Positions 8,152 to 18,200 of a stretch of DNA of 64,000 nt are shown here, piece after piece. Source of the stretch: Rothia sp. SD9660Na (GTDB lineage Bacteria; Actinomycetota; Actinomycetes; Actinomycetales; Micrococcaceae). Positions within the stretch are counted from its first letter, which is position 1. Every line of letters starts with the position of its first letter. The DNA is taken from positions 2,232,001-2,296,000 of the forward strand of contig NZ_CP125946.1 of assembly GCF_030064065.1 (NCBI RefSeq), given 5' to 3'. The translations under genes were made by a program, and so were the position numbers. Under the pieces are notes generated by a model, which saw nothing but the letters and a program-made list of their open reading frames with translations, was not told the origin of the DNA and ran no database searches.

Positions 8152-9423
8152 CTAGCCCTTCAGAACCTCAGCAAGTCTCCGCACACCCTCGGTCAGGGCG
8201 TCCGGCTCAATCGCTGAGAAGGCGATACGTAGCTGGTTAGCGCCGGGGTTCCGCGAAACACCATCTGAACCAACCACCGGCTCATAGAAAGCCGAGCCGG
8301 GAATGAAGACCACGCCGGCCTCGATGGCGGGGGCGAGGGCGTCCGTCGCGTCCTCGTACTTACCGCCGGCGGGCAGAGTTAGCCAGGTGAAGAAGCCGCC
8401 CTCGGGTACCGTCCAGGTGGTTCCCTCGGGCATGTACTTTTCGCAGGCGTCCAGCACGGCCTTGCAGCGGGCCTCGTAGAGGGCAGCGGTGGCGCGAGTA
8501 TGAGACTCCCACAGGCCCTCGCTCATGAAACCCAGCACCAGGCGCTGCGACAGCACCGACGGGCAAATCGTCACCGCCTCACCCGCGATCTGCAGGAACT
8601 TACGCACACGGAAGGGGGCGACCATCCAGCCCACACGCACACCGGGTGAGAAGACCTTAGAGAAGGAGCCCAGGTAGAGCACGTTCTCAGGGTCCAGAGA
8701 ATAGAGGGAGCGGCGGCGTTCCCCGGTGAAGGAGAGCTGGCCGTAGGGGTTATCCTCAACGATCAGCACGTCAGCTTCACGGCAGATATGCACCAGCTCG
8801 GCGCGGCGCTCGTCCGACAGGGAAATACCGGTGGGGTTCTGGAAGTTAGGGATGGTGTAGAGGAACTTAACCTGCTTACCTTCGGCCCGGATCTCTTCAA
8901 TGGCCCGGGCGACGGCGGCGGGGTCGAGGCCGTCCGCGTCCAGGGCTACCTGGCGGACGTCCGCCTGGTAGCCCTCAAAGACGCCCAGGGCGCCGGTGTA
9001 GGTGGGGCCCTCCGCCAGGATTACGTCGCCGGGGTTGACGAAGAGTTTGGTGGCGAGGTCCAGGCCCATCTGGGAGCCCGCGGTCATCTGAATGTCATCG
9101 ACCGCCGGGCGGGCACCCTCAGATTCCATGAAGTCGCAGACCAGTTCGGCCAGGGCTTCAAGGCCGGCACCTGAGCCGTACTGCAGGACTTCCAGGCCCT
9201 CTTCTTCGATGATGCGGGCGCTCATGGCCCCGAGTCGGTCAAGGGGCAGCAGGTCGAGGTCAGGGTTGCCGCCTGCCAGGGAGATAATGCCGGGGCGCAT
9301 GGCTACCTCGAAGACATCGCGCACAGCGGACGGGCGGAACCCGGCGGCGCGGTCAGCGAAGTGGCGCATAATGCGGGCTTCGGCAGGGTTAGCTTCAGCT
9401 AGTAGGGCTGCAATCTTGCTCAT
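8152..9423 (-). CDS. PLP-dependent aminotransferase (class I/II, 2-aminoadipate type)
   Basis: A 423-residue fold-type I aminotransferase of the AlaB/LysN/MocR-catalytic-domain kind. Visible family features are PGIISLAGGNPD near the N-terminus, NFQNPTG (carboxylate/PLP contact), VLIVEDNPYG (PLP-binding Asp), and the Schiff-base lysine in YLGSFSKVFSPGVRVGW. A C-terminal QLRIAFS Arg binds the substrate carboxylate. No HTH domain is attached, so it is an enzyme rather than a MocR regulator. It starts 2 bp after the ureohydrolase stop, so the two are co-transcribed. Donor and acceptor cannot be read from sequence; the neighbour suggests arginine or a guanidino compound. Confidence 0.85.
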   Translation of the reverse strand: MSKIAALLAEANPAEARIMRHFADRAAGFRPSAVRDVFEVAMRPGIISLAGGNPDLDLLPLDRLGAMSARIIEEEGLEVLQYGSGAGLEALAELVCDFMESEGARPAVDDIQMTAGSQMGLDLATKLFVNPGDVILAEGPTYTGALGVFEGYQADVRQVALDADGLDPAAVARAIEEIRAEGKQVKFLYTIPNFQNPTGISLSDERRAELVHICREADVLIVEDNPYGQLSFTGERRRSLYSLDPENVLYLGSFSKVFSPGVRVGWMVAPFRVRKFLQIAGEAVTICPSVLSQRLVLGFMSEGLWESHTRATAALYEARCKAVLDACEKYMPEGTTWTVPEGGFFTWLTLPAGGKYEDATDALAPAIEAGVVFIPGSAFYEPVVGSDGVSRNPGANQLRIAFSAIEPDALTEGVRRLAEVLKG

Positions 9424-9425
9424 GG

Positions 9426-10484
9426 TTACTCCTTGCCACCGTAGGTAATATCGGCGACGCCGGACGCCGGTGAGGTCGGCTCAGCACCTACCCCGGCGGC
9501 GTGCAGGGAGATGAGTTCGTAGACGGTGTGGGCGGCGGCGATGCCGGTCAGTTCGGCGTGGTCGTAGGCCGGGGACACCTCCACCACCTCGGAGCCCACC
9601 AGGTTGAGCCCGCGCAGACCGCGCAGGATTTCCAGCAGCTCACGGGAGGTGATGCCACCAGCTTCGGGGGTACCGGTGCCGGGGGCGTGGGCGGGGTCGA
9701 GCACGTCAATGTCGATGGAGACATAGAGGGGCTTATCGCCAATGCGCTCCCGCAGCAGCTCAACGACTTTCTGCACACCCAGGTAGTAGACGTCCGCGCT
9801 GGTGACGATGCCAAAGCCGAAGCGGGCGTCGTCCTCAAGGTCTTCGGTGCCGTAGAGGGGGCCGCGGGTGCCTACGTGGCAGAGGGCGTCGGTGTCGAGC
9901 AGGTCTTCTTCGAAGGCGCGGCGGAAGGGGGTGCCGTGGGTGTATTCGGCACCGAAGTAGGTATCCCAGGTATCCAGGTGGGCGTCGAAGTGCAGCAGGG
10001 CGACTTTGCCGTGCTTCTTGGCCAGGTTGCGCAGGTTGGCGAGCGCTACGGTGTGGTCGCCGCCGATGGTGACCAGGCGGGCGCCGTCCTTGGTCAGTTC
10101 GTGGGCTCCTGCCTCAAACATGGCAAGGGCTTCTTCGATGTTGAAGGGGTTGCCGATGATGTCACCGGCGTCGGCCACCTGGGCTTCCTTGAAGGGGGAG
10201 ATGTTGGCAGCCGGGTTGAAGGGGCGCAGCAGGCGGGAGGATTCGCGCACGTGGTTGGAGCCAAAGCGGGCGCCGGGGCGGTAGGAGACGCCGGAGTCCC
10301 AGGGCATACCGGCTACGACGATGTCGGCTTTCTCGACCTGGTCCAGGCGGGGCAGGCGGGCGAAGGTAGCAAGGCCAGCCCAGCGAGGCACTTCGGCGGC
10401 GTTGACGGGGCCGACGCGTTCGACGCCGTCGGCTCCGGTGGCGATGACGCGGTTGGGGTCAGCTGAGAAGAAGGCTTGAGTCAC
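9426..10484 (-). CDS. Agmatinase/guanidinobutyrase-type ureohydrolase
   Basis: A 352-residue manganese ureohydrolase of the arginase superfamily, predicted to split a guanidino compound into urea and an amine. The binuclear metal motifs are complete: GGDHT (141-145), [10 protein letters not shown] (165-174) and SIDIDVLDP (256-264). I place the start at GTG 10484 because it has a good AGGAG upstream and the homologous region begins there; the frame remains open to 10589. It is the first gene of a two-gene operon with an aminotransferase. Agmatine, guanidinobutyrate and related substrates cannot be told apart by motif. Confidence 0.87.
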   Translation of the reverse strand: MTQAFFSADPNRVIATGADGVERVGPVNAAEVPRWAGLATFARLPRLDQVEKADIVVAGMPWDSGVSYRPGARFGSNHVRESSRLLRPFNPAANISPFKEAQVADAGDIIGNPFNIEEALAMFEAGAHELTKDGARLVTIGGDHTVALANLRNLAKKHGKVALLHFDAHLDTWDTYFGAEYTHGTPFRRAFEEDLLDTDALCHVGTRGPLYGTEDLEDDARFGFGIVTSADVYYLGVQKVVELLRERIGDKPLYVSIDIDVLDPAHAPGTGTPEAGGITSRELLEILRGLRGLNLVGSEVVEVSPAYDHAELTGIAAAHTVYELISLHAAGVGAEPTSPASGVADITYGGKE

Positions 10485-10841
10485 GGGTTCTCCTGTGGTT
10501 TGCGGGTGCAGGTCTGTCTGTGCGGAACTATCCGGGTGGTGGGGGGTAGGGCGAGCACCGTGTGAGTGCCCACACTTATTCGCTACCACTATAGCGGCAG
10601 GACGCGGGGGCGCGGGGTGTTTTTTTTGGGCCCCTACCGGTGGGGCTCCGATACTTATTCAGTGGAGGGCAAAGCCATACCGGGCAGCGCTCCTCTCGAT
10701 GGCGAACACCCGCACTCCCCCGGCACAACACAGTGCCCAGCGGGGAGAGGCGGGTGCATAAGTTTGCGGCAGGGCGGGCATAAAAAATATGGGGGCACTA
10801 TGGCGCAAAGTCCCACACTTTTATGTGCAGCCGGTTTGCCC
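10485..10841. other. Gap between the ureohydrolase and galM
   Basis: A 357-bp non-coding stretch. It holds the promoter/leader of the ureohydrolase operon on its left side, a T8 run at 10620-10627 beside a G+C-rich repeat (GGCCCC / GGGGCT), and the imperfect stem-loop at 10707-10756 listed separately. No convincing gene is seen. Confidence 0.6.
10707..10756. terminator. Imperfect stem-loop downstream of the gal genes
   Basis: CACCCGCACTCCCCCGGCAC (from 10707) pairs imperfectly with GTGCCCAGCGGGGAGAGGCG (from 10733) around a short AACACA loop. It lies 86 bp past the galM stop on the minus strand, so it probably ends the deoR-galT-galK-galM transcript. No clear T-run follows. Confidence 0.45.
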
Positions 10842-11774
10842 CTAGTCTTCTTGGATTCGCCACCAGCTGGTGTGGCTTTGGTGTGGTTCTAGTTCAATGA
10901 GGTCTGTGCCGCTGTTGAAGGCGTTTGCGGGGGCTGTCATGGGTTCAGCAGCAAGGGCTCGCCGCTGAGTTCCGTCTGTATAGAACTGCAACCATTCGAT
11001 ACCGTCTCCGATTGTTAGTCGGGTGGCTTCACCGTTGGGAGCGGTGAGGATAATGTGTGCTTCTCCAGCAGTTTTTTGGATTCCTCCGAAGGCGTGGTCG
11101 AGATTTATGCCCTTGAGGGGGATTGTGTCTGCGAGATTGAGGTCTTCGGTGAGGGGGAGTTCCTGGGTGGGAATCATGGATTCGTTGACCTTGAGGTAGG
11201 TAGAGACAGGAGCAGTGAGGTTCCATGAGTCGACTGCGCCGGGGGTTTCCTGTTCTGTGCCTGCCATGAGGTAGGGGTGTGCGCCGAGGGCGTAGGGGGC
11301 TGTTGTTTCTCCAGTGTTGAGTGCAGTGAAGGTTGTGGTGAGCCCTTGGGCGGTGAGGGTGTAGGTTGCGGTGAGTTTGAGGGGGAAGGGGTAGCCGGGT
11401 TGGGGTACTAGGTGGAGATTGGCAGTGACTGATGATGAGTCGGGGGTGTTAATTGCTTGGTTGAGTTCCCAGCGGGTCCAGTCAGCGAGTCCGTGGATTG
11501 CATTTCTAAGGGTGGGTTCATTGATGGGCAGCTGGTACTCGGCGCCCTTCCAGGTGTATCGGCCTTCTGCTATGCGGTTGGGCCAGGGGGCGAGGAGGGC
11601 GCCTCGGGCGGCTTCTCGTATTTTGTGTGGCGGGGCGGGGAGCACGAGCTGTCGCCCTTTGGGGGAGGTGAGCGATGAGAGGTTGGCACCGACTTCGGTG
11701 ATTGTTGCTTGGTAGCCGGAGTGTTTGAGGGTGACTGCGGCTCCCTGTGGCTGGTTCTGGGTGGAGGTGGACAT
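10842..11774 (-). CDS. galM: Aldose 1-epimerase (galactose mutarotase)
   Basis: A 310-residue member of the mutarotase family that interconverts alpha and beta anomers of galactose, feeding galactokinase. Characteristic stretches are LLAPWPNRIAEGRY, NAIHGLADWTRW (catalytic His region), ALGAHPYLMAG (second His) and the late GIEWLQFYTDG strand. It is the last gene of the minus-strand galactose operon, 8 bp after galK. The length is normal and there is no signal peptide, so cytoplasmic. Confidence 0.87.
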   Translation of the reverse strand: MSTSTQNQPQGAAVTLKHSGYQATITEVGANLSSLTSPKGRQLVLPAPPHKIREAARGALLAPWPNRIAEGRYTWKGAEYQLPINEPTLRNAIHGLADWTRWELNQAINTPDSSSVTANLHLVPQPGYPFPLKLTATYTLTAQGLTTTFTALNTGETTAPYALGAHPYLMAGTEQETPGAVDSWNLTAPVSTYLKVNESMIPTQELPLTEDLNLADTIPLKGINLDHAFGGIQKTAGEAHIILTAPNGEATRLTIGDGIEWLQFYTDGTQRRALAAEPMTAPANAFNSGTDLIELEPHQSHTSWWRIQED

Positions 11775-11782
11775 GGGGGGTC

Positions 11783-13117
11783 TTACTCCTTCTCCGCGGA
11801 TCGGGAGGGGGTGGCTACCAAGAACTCTGGGGGGTTGAAGCCTTCACGGTCGAATGCTTCTGCAACTGCTTCAGCGAGGTTCTCCAGGTTTTCAGTAGGA
11901 ACCAGTGCAATAGCAGAGCCACCGAAGCCACCTCCTGTCATGCGGGCTCCTAGTGCTCCTGCTTCGCGGGCGGCGTTAACCGCGGTGTCTAGTTCGGGGC
12001 ATGAGACTCGGTACTGGTCGCGGAGGGAGTCGTGGGAAGCATTGAGGAGTTCACCGAGCTTTTCCCATACGTCATCGGCTGGTGAGTTTACGTTGTCGAA
12101 GAGGGCGATACATTCTTCAACACGGGCAATTTCGGTCCAGACGTGGTGTAGGGCATCGCGGATTACTGCCCGGTCTGTTCCGTCGGGCAGGTTGTAGGAG
12201 TCTACGTTGTTATCCCACTGTTCGATGAGTTCTTGGGCTTCTTTGAGGGTGGGGGTTCCTTGGAAAGCGTCTCGGAGGTGGTTCACGCCCAGGGCTTCGC
12301 GGGCAACCTCGGTTGCTGCCCGTCGGGCGGCGTATTGCCCGTCGGAGAGGTTGTGGTACGCTCGGGTGTCTATCACGAGTACGGAGAGGTTGGCTGAGGC
12401 GACGTCGATGGTAAGAGGGCTGGTGGAGAAGTCGCGGCAGTCGATGGCGAGGACGGAGCCTTCTTCTGCACGGAGGGAAATTGACTGGTCCATGCCACCT
12501 GTTGAGGCCCCTGCGATGTCGTTTTCGGCTTGGATACAGGCTGAGGCCAGCGCGGCACGTCCCTGGTCGGTGCTGGCGAGGAGTTCTCTAGTGGGCTGTT
12601 GGACGGTTAGCAGGTCGTCAACGCCGAGAGCTACAGCGCACTCTAGGGCAGCTGATGATGAGAGTCCTGCACCCAGGGGGACGGAAGAGTCGATGGCGAT
12701 GTTGGCGCCGAACCCTTCCGGCGAGAAACCAGCAAAATCGCCCTGCTTTTGCTGTTGCATAGCCCAGGGAACACCTGCAACGTAGGAGAGCCAGCCGGAG
12801 AGGGGCTGGGTGCCCACCTCAGCAAACTGAACGGTTTCAGTATTGTCATCAGGGGCGGTTGAACCGGCATCACCCTGAGCGGTGACTGCCGTAATTTTTC
12901 CGTCTTGGCGGGGGGCCATTGCTACGTAGGTGCGTTGGGGGAGGGCGAAGGGAAGGACGGTGCCACCGCAGTAGTCGATGTGTTCGCCCAGAAGGTTGAC
13001 GCGCCCAGGGGCTGAGTACACTCCGTAAGGGGCTTCCCCAAAGGAAGTATAGAAGCGGTCTTCGACGTTCTTGCGGAGTGTCTGTGCAGGTACGGTGTTC
13101 TTCCAGATAGCAGTCAT
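11783..13117 (-). CDS. galK: Galactokinase
   Basis: A 444-residue GHMP kinase that phosphorylates alpha-D-galactose to galactose-1-phosphate. The galactokinase signature is at 36-52 (APGRVNLLGEHIDYCGG), the GHMP ATP-binding motif at 146-157 (VPLGAGLSSSAA), and the C-terminal glycine motif is MTGGGFGGSAIALV. GGMDQ lies in the central region. The length is slightly above the roughly 390-residue average, with insertions rather than extra domains. It sits between galT (12 bp upstream) and galM (8 bp downstream). Confidence 0.93.
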   Translation of the reverse strand: MTAIWKNTVPAQTLRKNVEDRFYTSFGEAPYGVYSAPGRVNLLGEHIDYCGGTVLPFALPQRTYVAMAPRQDGKITAVTAQGDAGSTAPDDNTETVQFAEVGTQPLSGWLSYVAGVPWAMQQQKQGDFAGFSPEGFGANIAIDSSVPLGAGLSSSAALECAVALGVDDLLTVQQPTRELLASTDQGRAALASACIQAENDIAGASTGGMDQSISLRAEEGSVLAIDCRDFSTSPLTIDVASANLSVLVIDTRAYHNLSDGQYAARRAATEVAREALGVNHLRDAFQGTPTLKEAQELIEQWDNNVDSYNLPDGTDRAVIRDALHHVWTEIARVEECIALFDNVNSPADDVWEKLGELLNASHDSLRDQYRVSCPELDTAVNAAREAGALGARMTGGGFGGSAIALVPTENLENLAEAVAEAFDREGFNPPEFLVATPSRSAEKE

Positions 13118-13129
13118 GGTGTGTTTCCT

Positions 13130-14254
13130 TTATGCGTCAGAAGCGAGTTCTTTGAATCGGGTGGCGATACGCTCGGGTGTGGTGTCAGATACCCACGCGG
13201 CCATAGCGGATTCTGAGCCAGCCAGGTATTTCATCTTTCCGGGGGCGCGCAGGAGGGAGAAAACGCGGAGGTACATGCGTGAGACGTTTTTTCCGCCGAT
13301 GATAGGGGCCTGGTGCCAGGCTGAGATGTAGGGGAGTTTGTCTACCCCTTCGAAGAATTTGTCGAGTCGATGCAACAGGTCTAGGTACAGCTCGGTGAGT
13401 TCGTCTTTTTCTGCTTCGGTAAGTTCTGTGAAGTCACGAACCGGGCGTTTAGGCATGACCATAAGTTCTACAGGCCACTTGGCGGCATACGGTACATACG
13501 CCACAAAGGAGTCGGTTTTCCTAATGATTCGTTCTTCTGCTGCAAGTTCTGCAGCGAGAACATCTCCCAGGAGGTCTCCACCGGTTTCTGATGCCCATGC
13601 GTCTGCTCGCCGTGCAACAGAAGCTGTATAGGACGGCATGTAGGGGTAGGCATAGATCTGACCGTGGGGGTGGGGCAGGGTTACACCAATTTCTTCTCCA
13701 CGGTTTTCGAAGGGAAAGACCTGTACGACTCCGTCGAGGGCTGAGAGCTCCTTGGTGCGGTGGGTCCAAGCTTCTACAACGGTGCGCGCCCGTTCATAGC
13801 TGAGGGAGCCAAAAGAACCGTACTGGTCTGAGGTGAAGCTGATAACCTCGCAACGGCCGCCTGGTGTGGTCTCCTTGAAAAGGGGCTCATCTCGGAGGGT
13901 CTCTAGCGGCCCTTGCAATGAAGGGAAACGGTTTTCAAAGACAACAACGTCGTAGGATTCTTCCGGGATTTCACCGGGTACGGTTCCTACGCCAGCAGGC
14001 GCTAGGGGGTCCTCATCAGCAGGCGGCAGGAAGGTTCGGTTGTTGCGGTGAGCAGCGATAGCAATTGATTCGCCGGTCAGAGGGTCGGTACGCACGCAGG
14101 CAGCTTCGTGGGGAGGCAGAGTGCGAGGTTCCAGGGGGCGGGTATCGCGGATGGTTCGGGTTTTCCGGTCTGAGACGTAGGGTTCAGAGTCATCGAAGAA
14201 GATGATTTCTCGCCCGTCTGCGAGGGTTCCTTTAGTAACTTTTACGTTAGTCAT
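13130..14254 (-). CDS. galT: Galactose-1-phosphate uridylyltransferase
   Basis: A 374-residue HIT-superfamily enzyme exchanging UMP between UDP-glucose and galactose-1-phosphate. The active-site HPHGQ is at 195-199, with His197 the expected nucleophile. FENRFPSLQG and AKWPVELMVMPKRP are further GalT-type stretches. The start codon overlaps the stop of the upstream DeoR regulator by 4 bp (ATGA), so translation is coupled. A UDP-galactose 4-epimerase gene, needed to complete the Leloir pathway, is not in this window. Confidence 0.93.
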   Translation of the reverse strand: MTNVKVTKGTLADGREIIFFDDSEPYVSDRKTRTIRDTRPLEPRTLPPHEAACVRTDPLTGESIAIAAHRNNRTFLPPADEDPLAPAGVGTVPGEIPEESYDVVVFENRFPSLQGPLETLRDEPLFKETTPGGRCEVISFTSDQYGSFGSLSYERARTVVEAWTHRTKELSALDGVVQVFPFENRGEEIGVTLPHPHGQIYAYPYMPSYTASVARRADAWASETGGDLLGDVLAAELAAEERIIRKTDSFVAYVPYAAKWPVELMVMPKRPVRDFTELTEAEKDELTELYLDLLHRLDKFFEGVDKLPYISAWHQAPIIGGKNVSRMYLRVFSLLRAPGKMKYLAGSESAMAAWVSDTTPERIATRFKELASDA

Positions 14255-15021
14255 GCGGTAATCACCTTAGCTACGTTGTCGGATAAGAAGTTGTGTCGTT
14301 CCTGGGTGAGTTCGTCGGTGACGACGGTGTCGATGTCTGCCCAGGAGGCAAACCGGGATAGCCCAGCCACATTCCATTTACTGGAGTCGAAAACAGCCAC
14401 GGTGTCGTGGGCGTTTGCGATAAAAGTTCTGTTAGTACTGGTCTCGTTCATGTTGGGGGTGTACATGCCTTTCAGAGTCACACCGTGAGCACCCAGAAAC
14501 AGAACATCGATGTTGAGGTTTGCCAGAGTTGCGTCCGCAAGCGGTCCAACGAAGGCGTCAGAGGGTGTGCGCTCACCGCCGATAAGGAGCACTTTGGGCT
14601 TGTTCCTTGTGTCAGCTAACCCGTGGAAGAAGTCAGAGACGGGGAGGGAGTTAGTGACGATGGTGAGGTTCTCAAGCTCTGTACGGGCAGCTATTTCTTG
14701 GGCAAGGCGTGCGCTGGTTGAGCCTCCACCGATTGCAATTGACTGGCCGCTGCGGACTAGCTGAGCTGCGGCCTTTGCAATTTTTGCTTTCGACTCTGCG
14801 TTGAGCGTGGTCTTCTCAGCAAAGATTGGCTCATGGGTAGATTCAGAGATGGTTGCACCTCCGTGAACCCTGCTCAGTAACCCCTGTTCTTCTAGTTCTG
14901 CCAGGTCACGGCGAATCGTCATCGCAGATACATTCAGCAGGCCAGCCAGATCTTGGACCTGAACAGTGCCTTTTTCCTGTACTTTTGCAACGATTGCGTT
15001 GTGGCGCTGTTGAGCCAGCAC
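14251..15021 (-). CDS. DeoR/GlpR-family regulator of the gal/lac genes
   Basis: A 256-residue sugar-phosphate-sensing repressor. The N-terminal winged helix is typical (LAGLLNVSAMTIRRDLAELE, then LLSRVHGGA). The C-terminal DeoRC effector domain has the GGGSTSARLAQEI phosphate loop and FLGAHGV. It is the first gene of the galT-galK-galM operon and is divergent from lacZ. The 246-bp gap between them carries a palindrome with 10-bp arms that is a good candidate for its operator, so it likely controls both directions in response to a galactose-derived phosphate. Confidence 0.87.
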   Translation of the reverse strand: MLAQQRHNAIVAKVQEKGTVQVQDLAGLLNVSAMTIRRDLAELEEQGLLSRVHGGATISESTHEPIFAEKTTLNAESKAKIAKAAAQLVRSGQSIAIGGGSTSARLAQEIAARTELENLTIVTNSLPVSDFFHGLADTRNKPKVLLIGGERTPSDAFVGPLADATLANLNIDVLFLGAHGVTLKGMYTPNMNETSTNRTFIANAHDTVAVFDSSKWNVAGLSRFASWADIDTVVTDELTQERHNFLSDNVAKVITA

Positions 15022-15120
15022 TTAAACCTCATTCCGGTTGTAACGACTTCTTCTAAACTGAACAATATCAAACAAAAACAAGCATTTCCAGAGCTAAAAC
15101 GTACTCGAAATGAGTTTTTT

Positions 15121-15146
15121 GAACAAAAAAGAACGATTTTTTGTTC
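15121..15146. promoter_or_regulatory. Palindromic operator between deoR-gal and lacZ
   Basis: GAACAAAAAA (15121-15130) and TTTTTTGTTC (15137-15146) are perfect 10-bp inverted arms separated by GAACGA. Related words (GAACAATATC, AAACAAAAAC) occur at 15059-15080. Its central place in the divergent promoter region and the A/T-rich GAACAAA character fit a DeoR-family binding site. Confidence 0.6.
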
Positions 15147-15267
15147 AGATATCTACACAAAGCAACAATCTTGAACTAATATGAACACCATGGGGCTTGA
15201 ACTTCAGCCCTCTCGATAGCAACAGGATCCGAGGTTCAGCCAATTCCATCAGGAAGGACAAGAGAGC

Positions 15268-18200
15268 ATGTACCCCACCAAGCATCACGAGAGCCTCAAC
15301 GTTCTCCACGAGAACGTCCTCACCCCCCGGGCCTACTACGTCCCCGCCTCCCATGACATGGGCCCGCTGGTGAACAACCGTGAGTCCTCCGACCGCTTCC
15401 TCAACCTCAATGGAACCTGGCAGTTCACCTACTTCAACGACGATTCTGAACTACCACAGGACTTCCACACTGCCACATACGCCCACACCGACGCGTCCCC
15501 CATCATCGTCCCGGGCGCCTGGCAAACCCAGGGCTTCGACACCCACCAGTACACCAACTTCAAATACCCCTTCCCTCTTGACCCACCCTTCGTACCCCAC
15601 GAAAACCCCTGCGGTCTTTACACTCTAGACTTCCAGTACGCCCAGGATCAGCAGGCCCCGCTCGCCCACCTCACCTTTGAAGGCGTTGATTCATGCTTCT
15701 ACCTCTGGGTCAACGGAAGCTACATCGGCTACAGCCAGGTATCCCACGCAAGCAGCGAATTCGACATCACCGAATACCTCATAAACGGCTCAAACCGCCT
15801 CACCGTACTCGTCTACAAGTGGTGCGATGGCTCCTACCTCGAAGACCAGGACAAATTCCGCATGAGCGGCATCTTCCGAGACGTCTACATTCTCAGCCGC
15901 CCCCGCCACGCCCTCTACGACTACTTCATCACCACCGACCTCAACGAAAAAACCAGCGACGCGACCCTCAACATCACGGCACGCTTCCTCAGCCAAGAAA
16001 CACACACCACACTCACTCTCACCAACGCTGAAGGCGAAGAGGTAGCGAGCTCCACGCTCACACCCAATGCTGCCAACCCCAACTTCACTCACTCAGCAAC
16101 CCTTCATATCCCTAACGCCCACACCTGGAACCCAGAAAACCCCTACCTCTACACCCTCCACCTAAAAACCCAGGACGAGGTCATCACCGAACGTGTGGGC
16201 GTCCGCACCATTCGCATTGAACACAATGTCATTCTGCTCAACGGCAAGCCCATCACCTTCCGCGGCGTAAACCGCCACGACTCCGACCCCGTCACCGGCC
16301 CAACCGTGGACTACAACCACATCAAACGCGACCTCGGACTCATCAAACAGCACAACTTCAACGCCATCCGTAGCAGCCACTACCCCAACTCCCCCTACTT
16401 CTACCAAATGTGCGATGAGTACGGGTTCCTCGTCATGAGCGAAGCCGACAACGAAAGCCACGGCACCCAGGTCCAGCACCTCGAAGATAGCTCCTTCGAC
16501 AACCAGGTAAATCACTGGAACGAACGCATCTCAGACAACCCAGAATGGACTGAAGCAACACTCGACCGTGTCCAGCTCTGCGTGCTCCGCGAAAAGAACC
16601 GCCCCAGCATTGTCTCCTGGTCAGCAGGTAACGAATGCGGCTACGGCGTTACCCTCGAAGAGTCCCTCGCCTGGGTCAAGTCCTACGACACCACCCGAAT
16701 CACCCAGTACGAAAGCGCCTACTACGACGACAAAAAGCGCCGCTACGACTACTCCAACATCGACCTCTACAGCCGCATGTACCCGCCCTTCGAGGACATC
16801 GAACAGTACCTCAACAGCAACCCCAATAAGCCCTTCCTCCTCGTCGAGTACGCCCACGCTATGGGCAACGGCCCCGGCAACCTCGAAGACTACTTCCAGG
16901 TCATCGACCAGAACCAGGCAATGTGCGGCGGCTTCGTTTGGGAATGGTGCGACCACGCCATCTACGCTGGTACCACCGAAAATGGCACACCCAAATACCT
17001 CTACGGCGGCGACCACGGCGAAGAAGTACACGACGGAAATTTCTGCATGGACGGCCTTGTCTACCCCGACCGCACTCCCCACGTTGGTCTCCTCGAATAC
17101 CGCAACGTTTACCGCCCCCTCAGAGTCGTCTCCTTCGACACCGTATCCGGCTCCCTTACCCTCAAGAACTACCTTGACTTCACCGACGCACAAGAAGCCA
17201 TAGAACTGAAATACACCTTCAGCCAGGATGGCGTAGAAGTAGCATCAGGCACCTACCACTTTGAGCAGGCATTCCTCCCCCACCAAAAAACCACTATTAA
17301 CCTTGAGGCACCTTCGCTCACCAGCGGACGCTGCTACCTCCACATCGAATACATTCTCAAGAAGGACCTGCCCCTACTTCCCACAGGCCTCTTCCTCGGC
17401 CGCGACGAAGTACCCGTCCACACCATCAACCCCACCCATGCCAAGGCACTAGATATTCTGGGCACCACCAACAACACACAGAACCTCGCTGTCACCGAAA
17501 CAGGTAAGCACTACACCATCCAAGGCGATGGATTCACCTACACCTTCAACCGACGAACCGGTGTATTCGACCAGCTCTCCACCAAAGACCACAACCTCCT
17601 CACCCAGCCCATGAACATCAACATCTGGAGGGCACCCACAGATAATGACATGTACATCAAACTCAAATGGGCAGAAGCGCACTACCACCAGGCCTACTCA
17701 AGGGTCTACACCAGCGGATACACGCACACCGAAAACGGTGTCACCATCTCCTGCACCCTGAACATGGTAGCCCCCACAGTACAACCCATCTTCACCGGCA
17801 CCGTCCTCTGGAACATCACAAACGACGGAAAAATCACCGCTCGATTCAACATCGAACGCGCCCCAGAATTCCCCGACCTCCCCCGCTTCGGAGTTCGCCT
17901 CTTCCTCGACAAGTCTTTTGCCGATGTTGAATACTTCGGCATGGGTCCCCATGAGAGCTACAGCGACAAACACGAAGCAAGCTACCACGGCACCTTCCAA
18001 TCTTCCGTCGAAGATCTCCACGAGGACTACATCATGCCGCAGGAAAACGGTAGCCGATTCGACTGCGACTACGTCCACCTATCAAGCCCCCACCATCAGC
18101 TCTCTGTAGCCTCCGAACACCCCTTCTCGTTCAGCGCCTCCCACTACACGCAGGAAGAGCTGACGAACAAAAACCATAATTTCGAGCTGGTCGAAGCCGA

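Noticed and set aside
9501..10466. Long plus-strand open frame (321 codons) opposite the ureohydrolase gene
   Set aside because: It is the antisense of a clear ureohydrolase; the Gly/Val-rich product has no domain and no ribosome site, as expected for frames opposite high-GC genes.
16568..17203. Ser/Thr/Pro-rich 211-codon frame inside lacZ
   Set aside because: Out-of-frame shadow of the C-rich lacZ coding strand; the low-complexity translation is a composition artefact.
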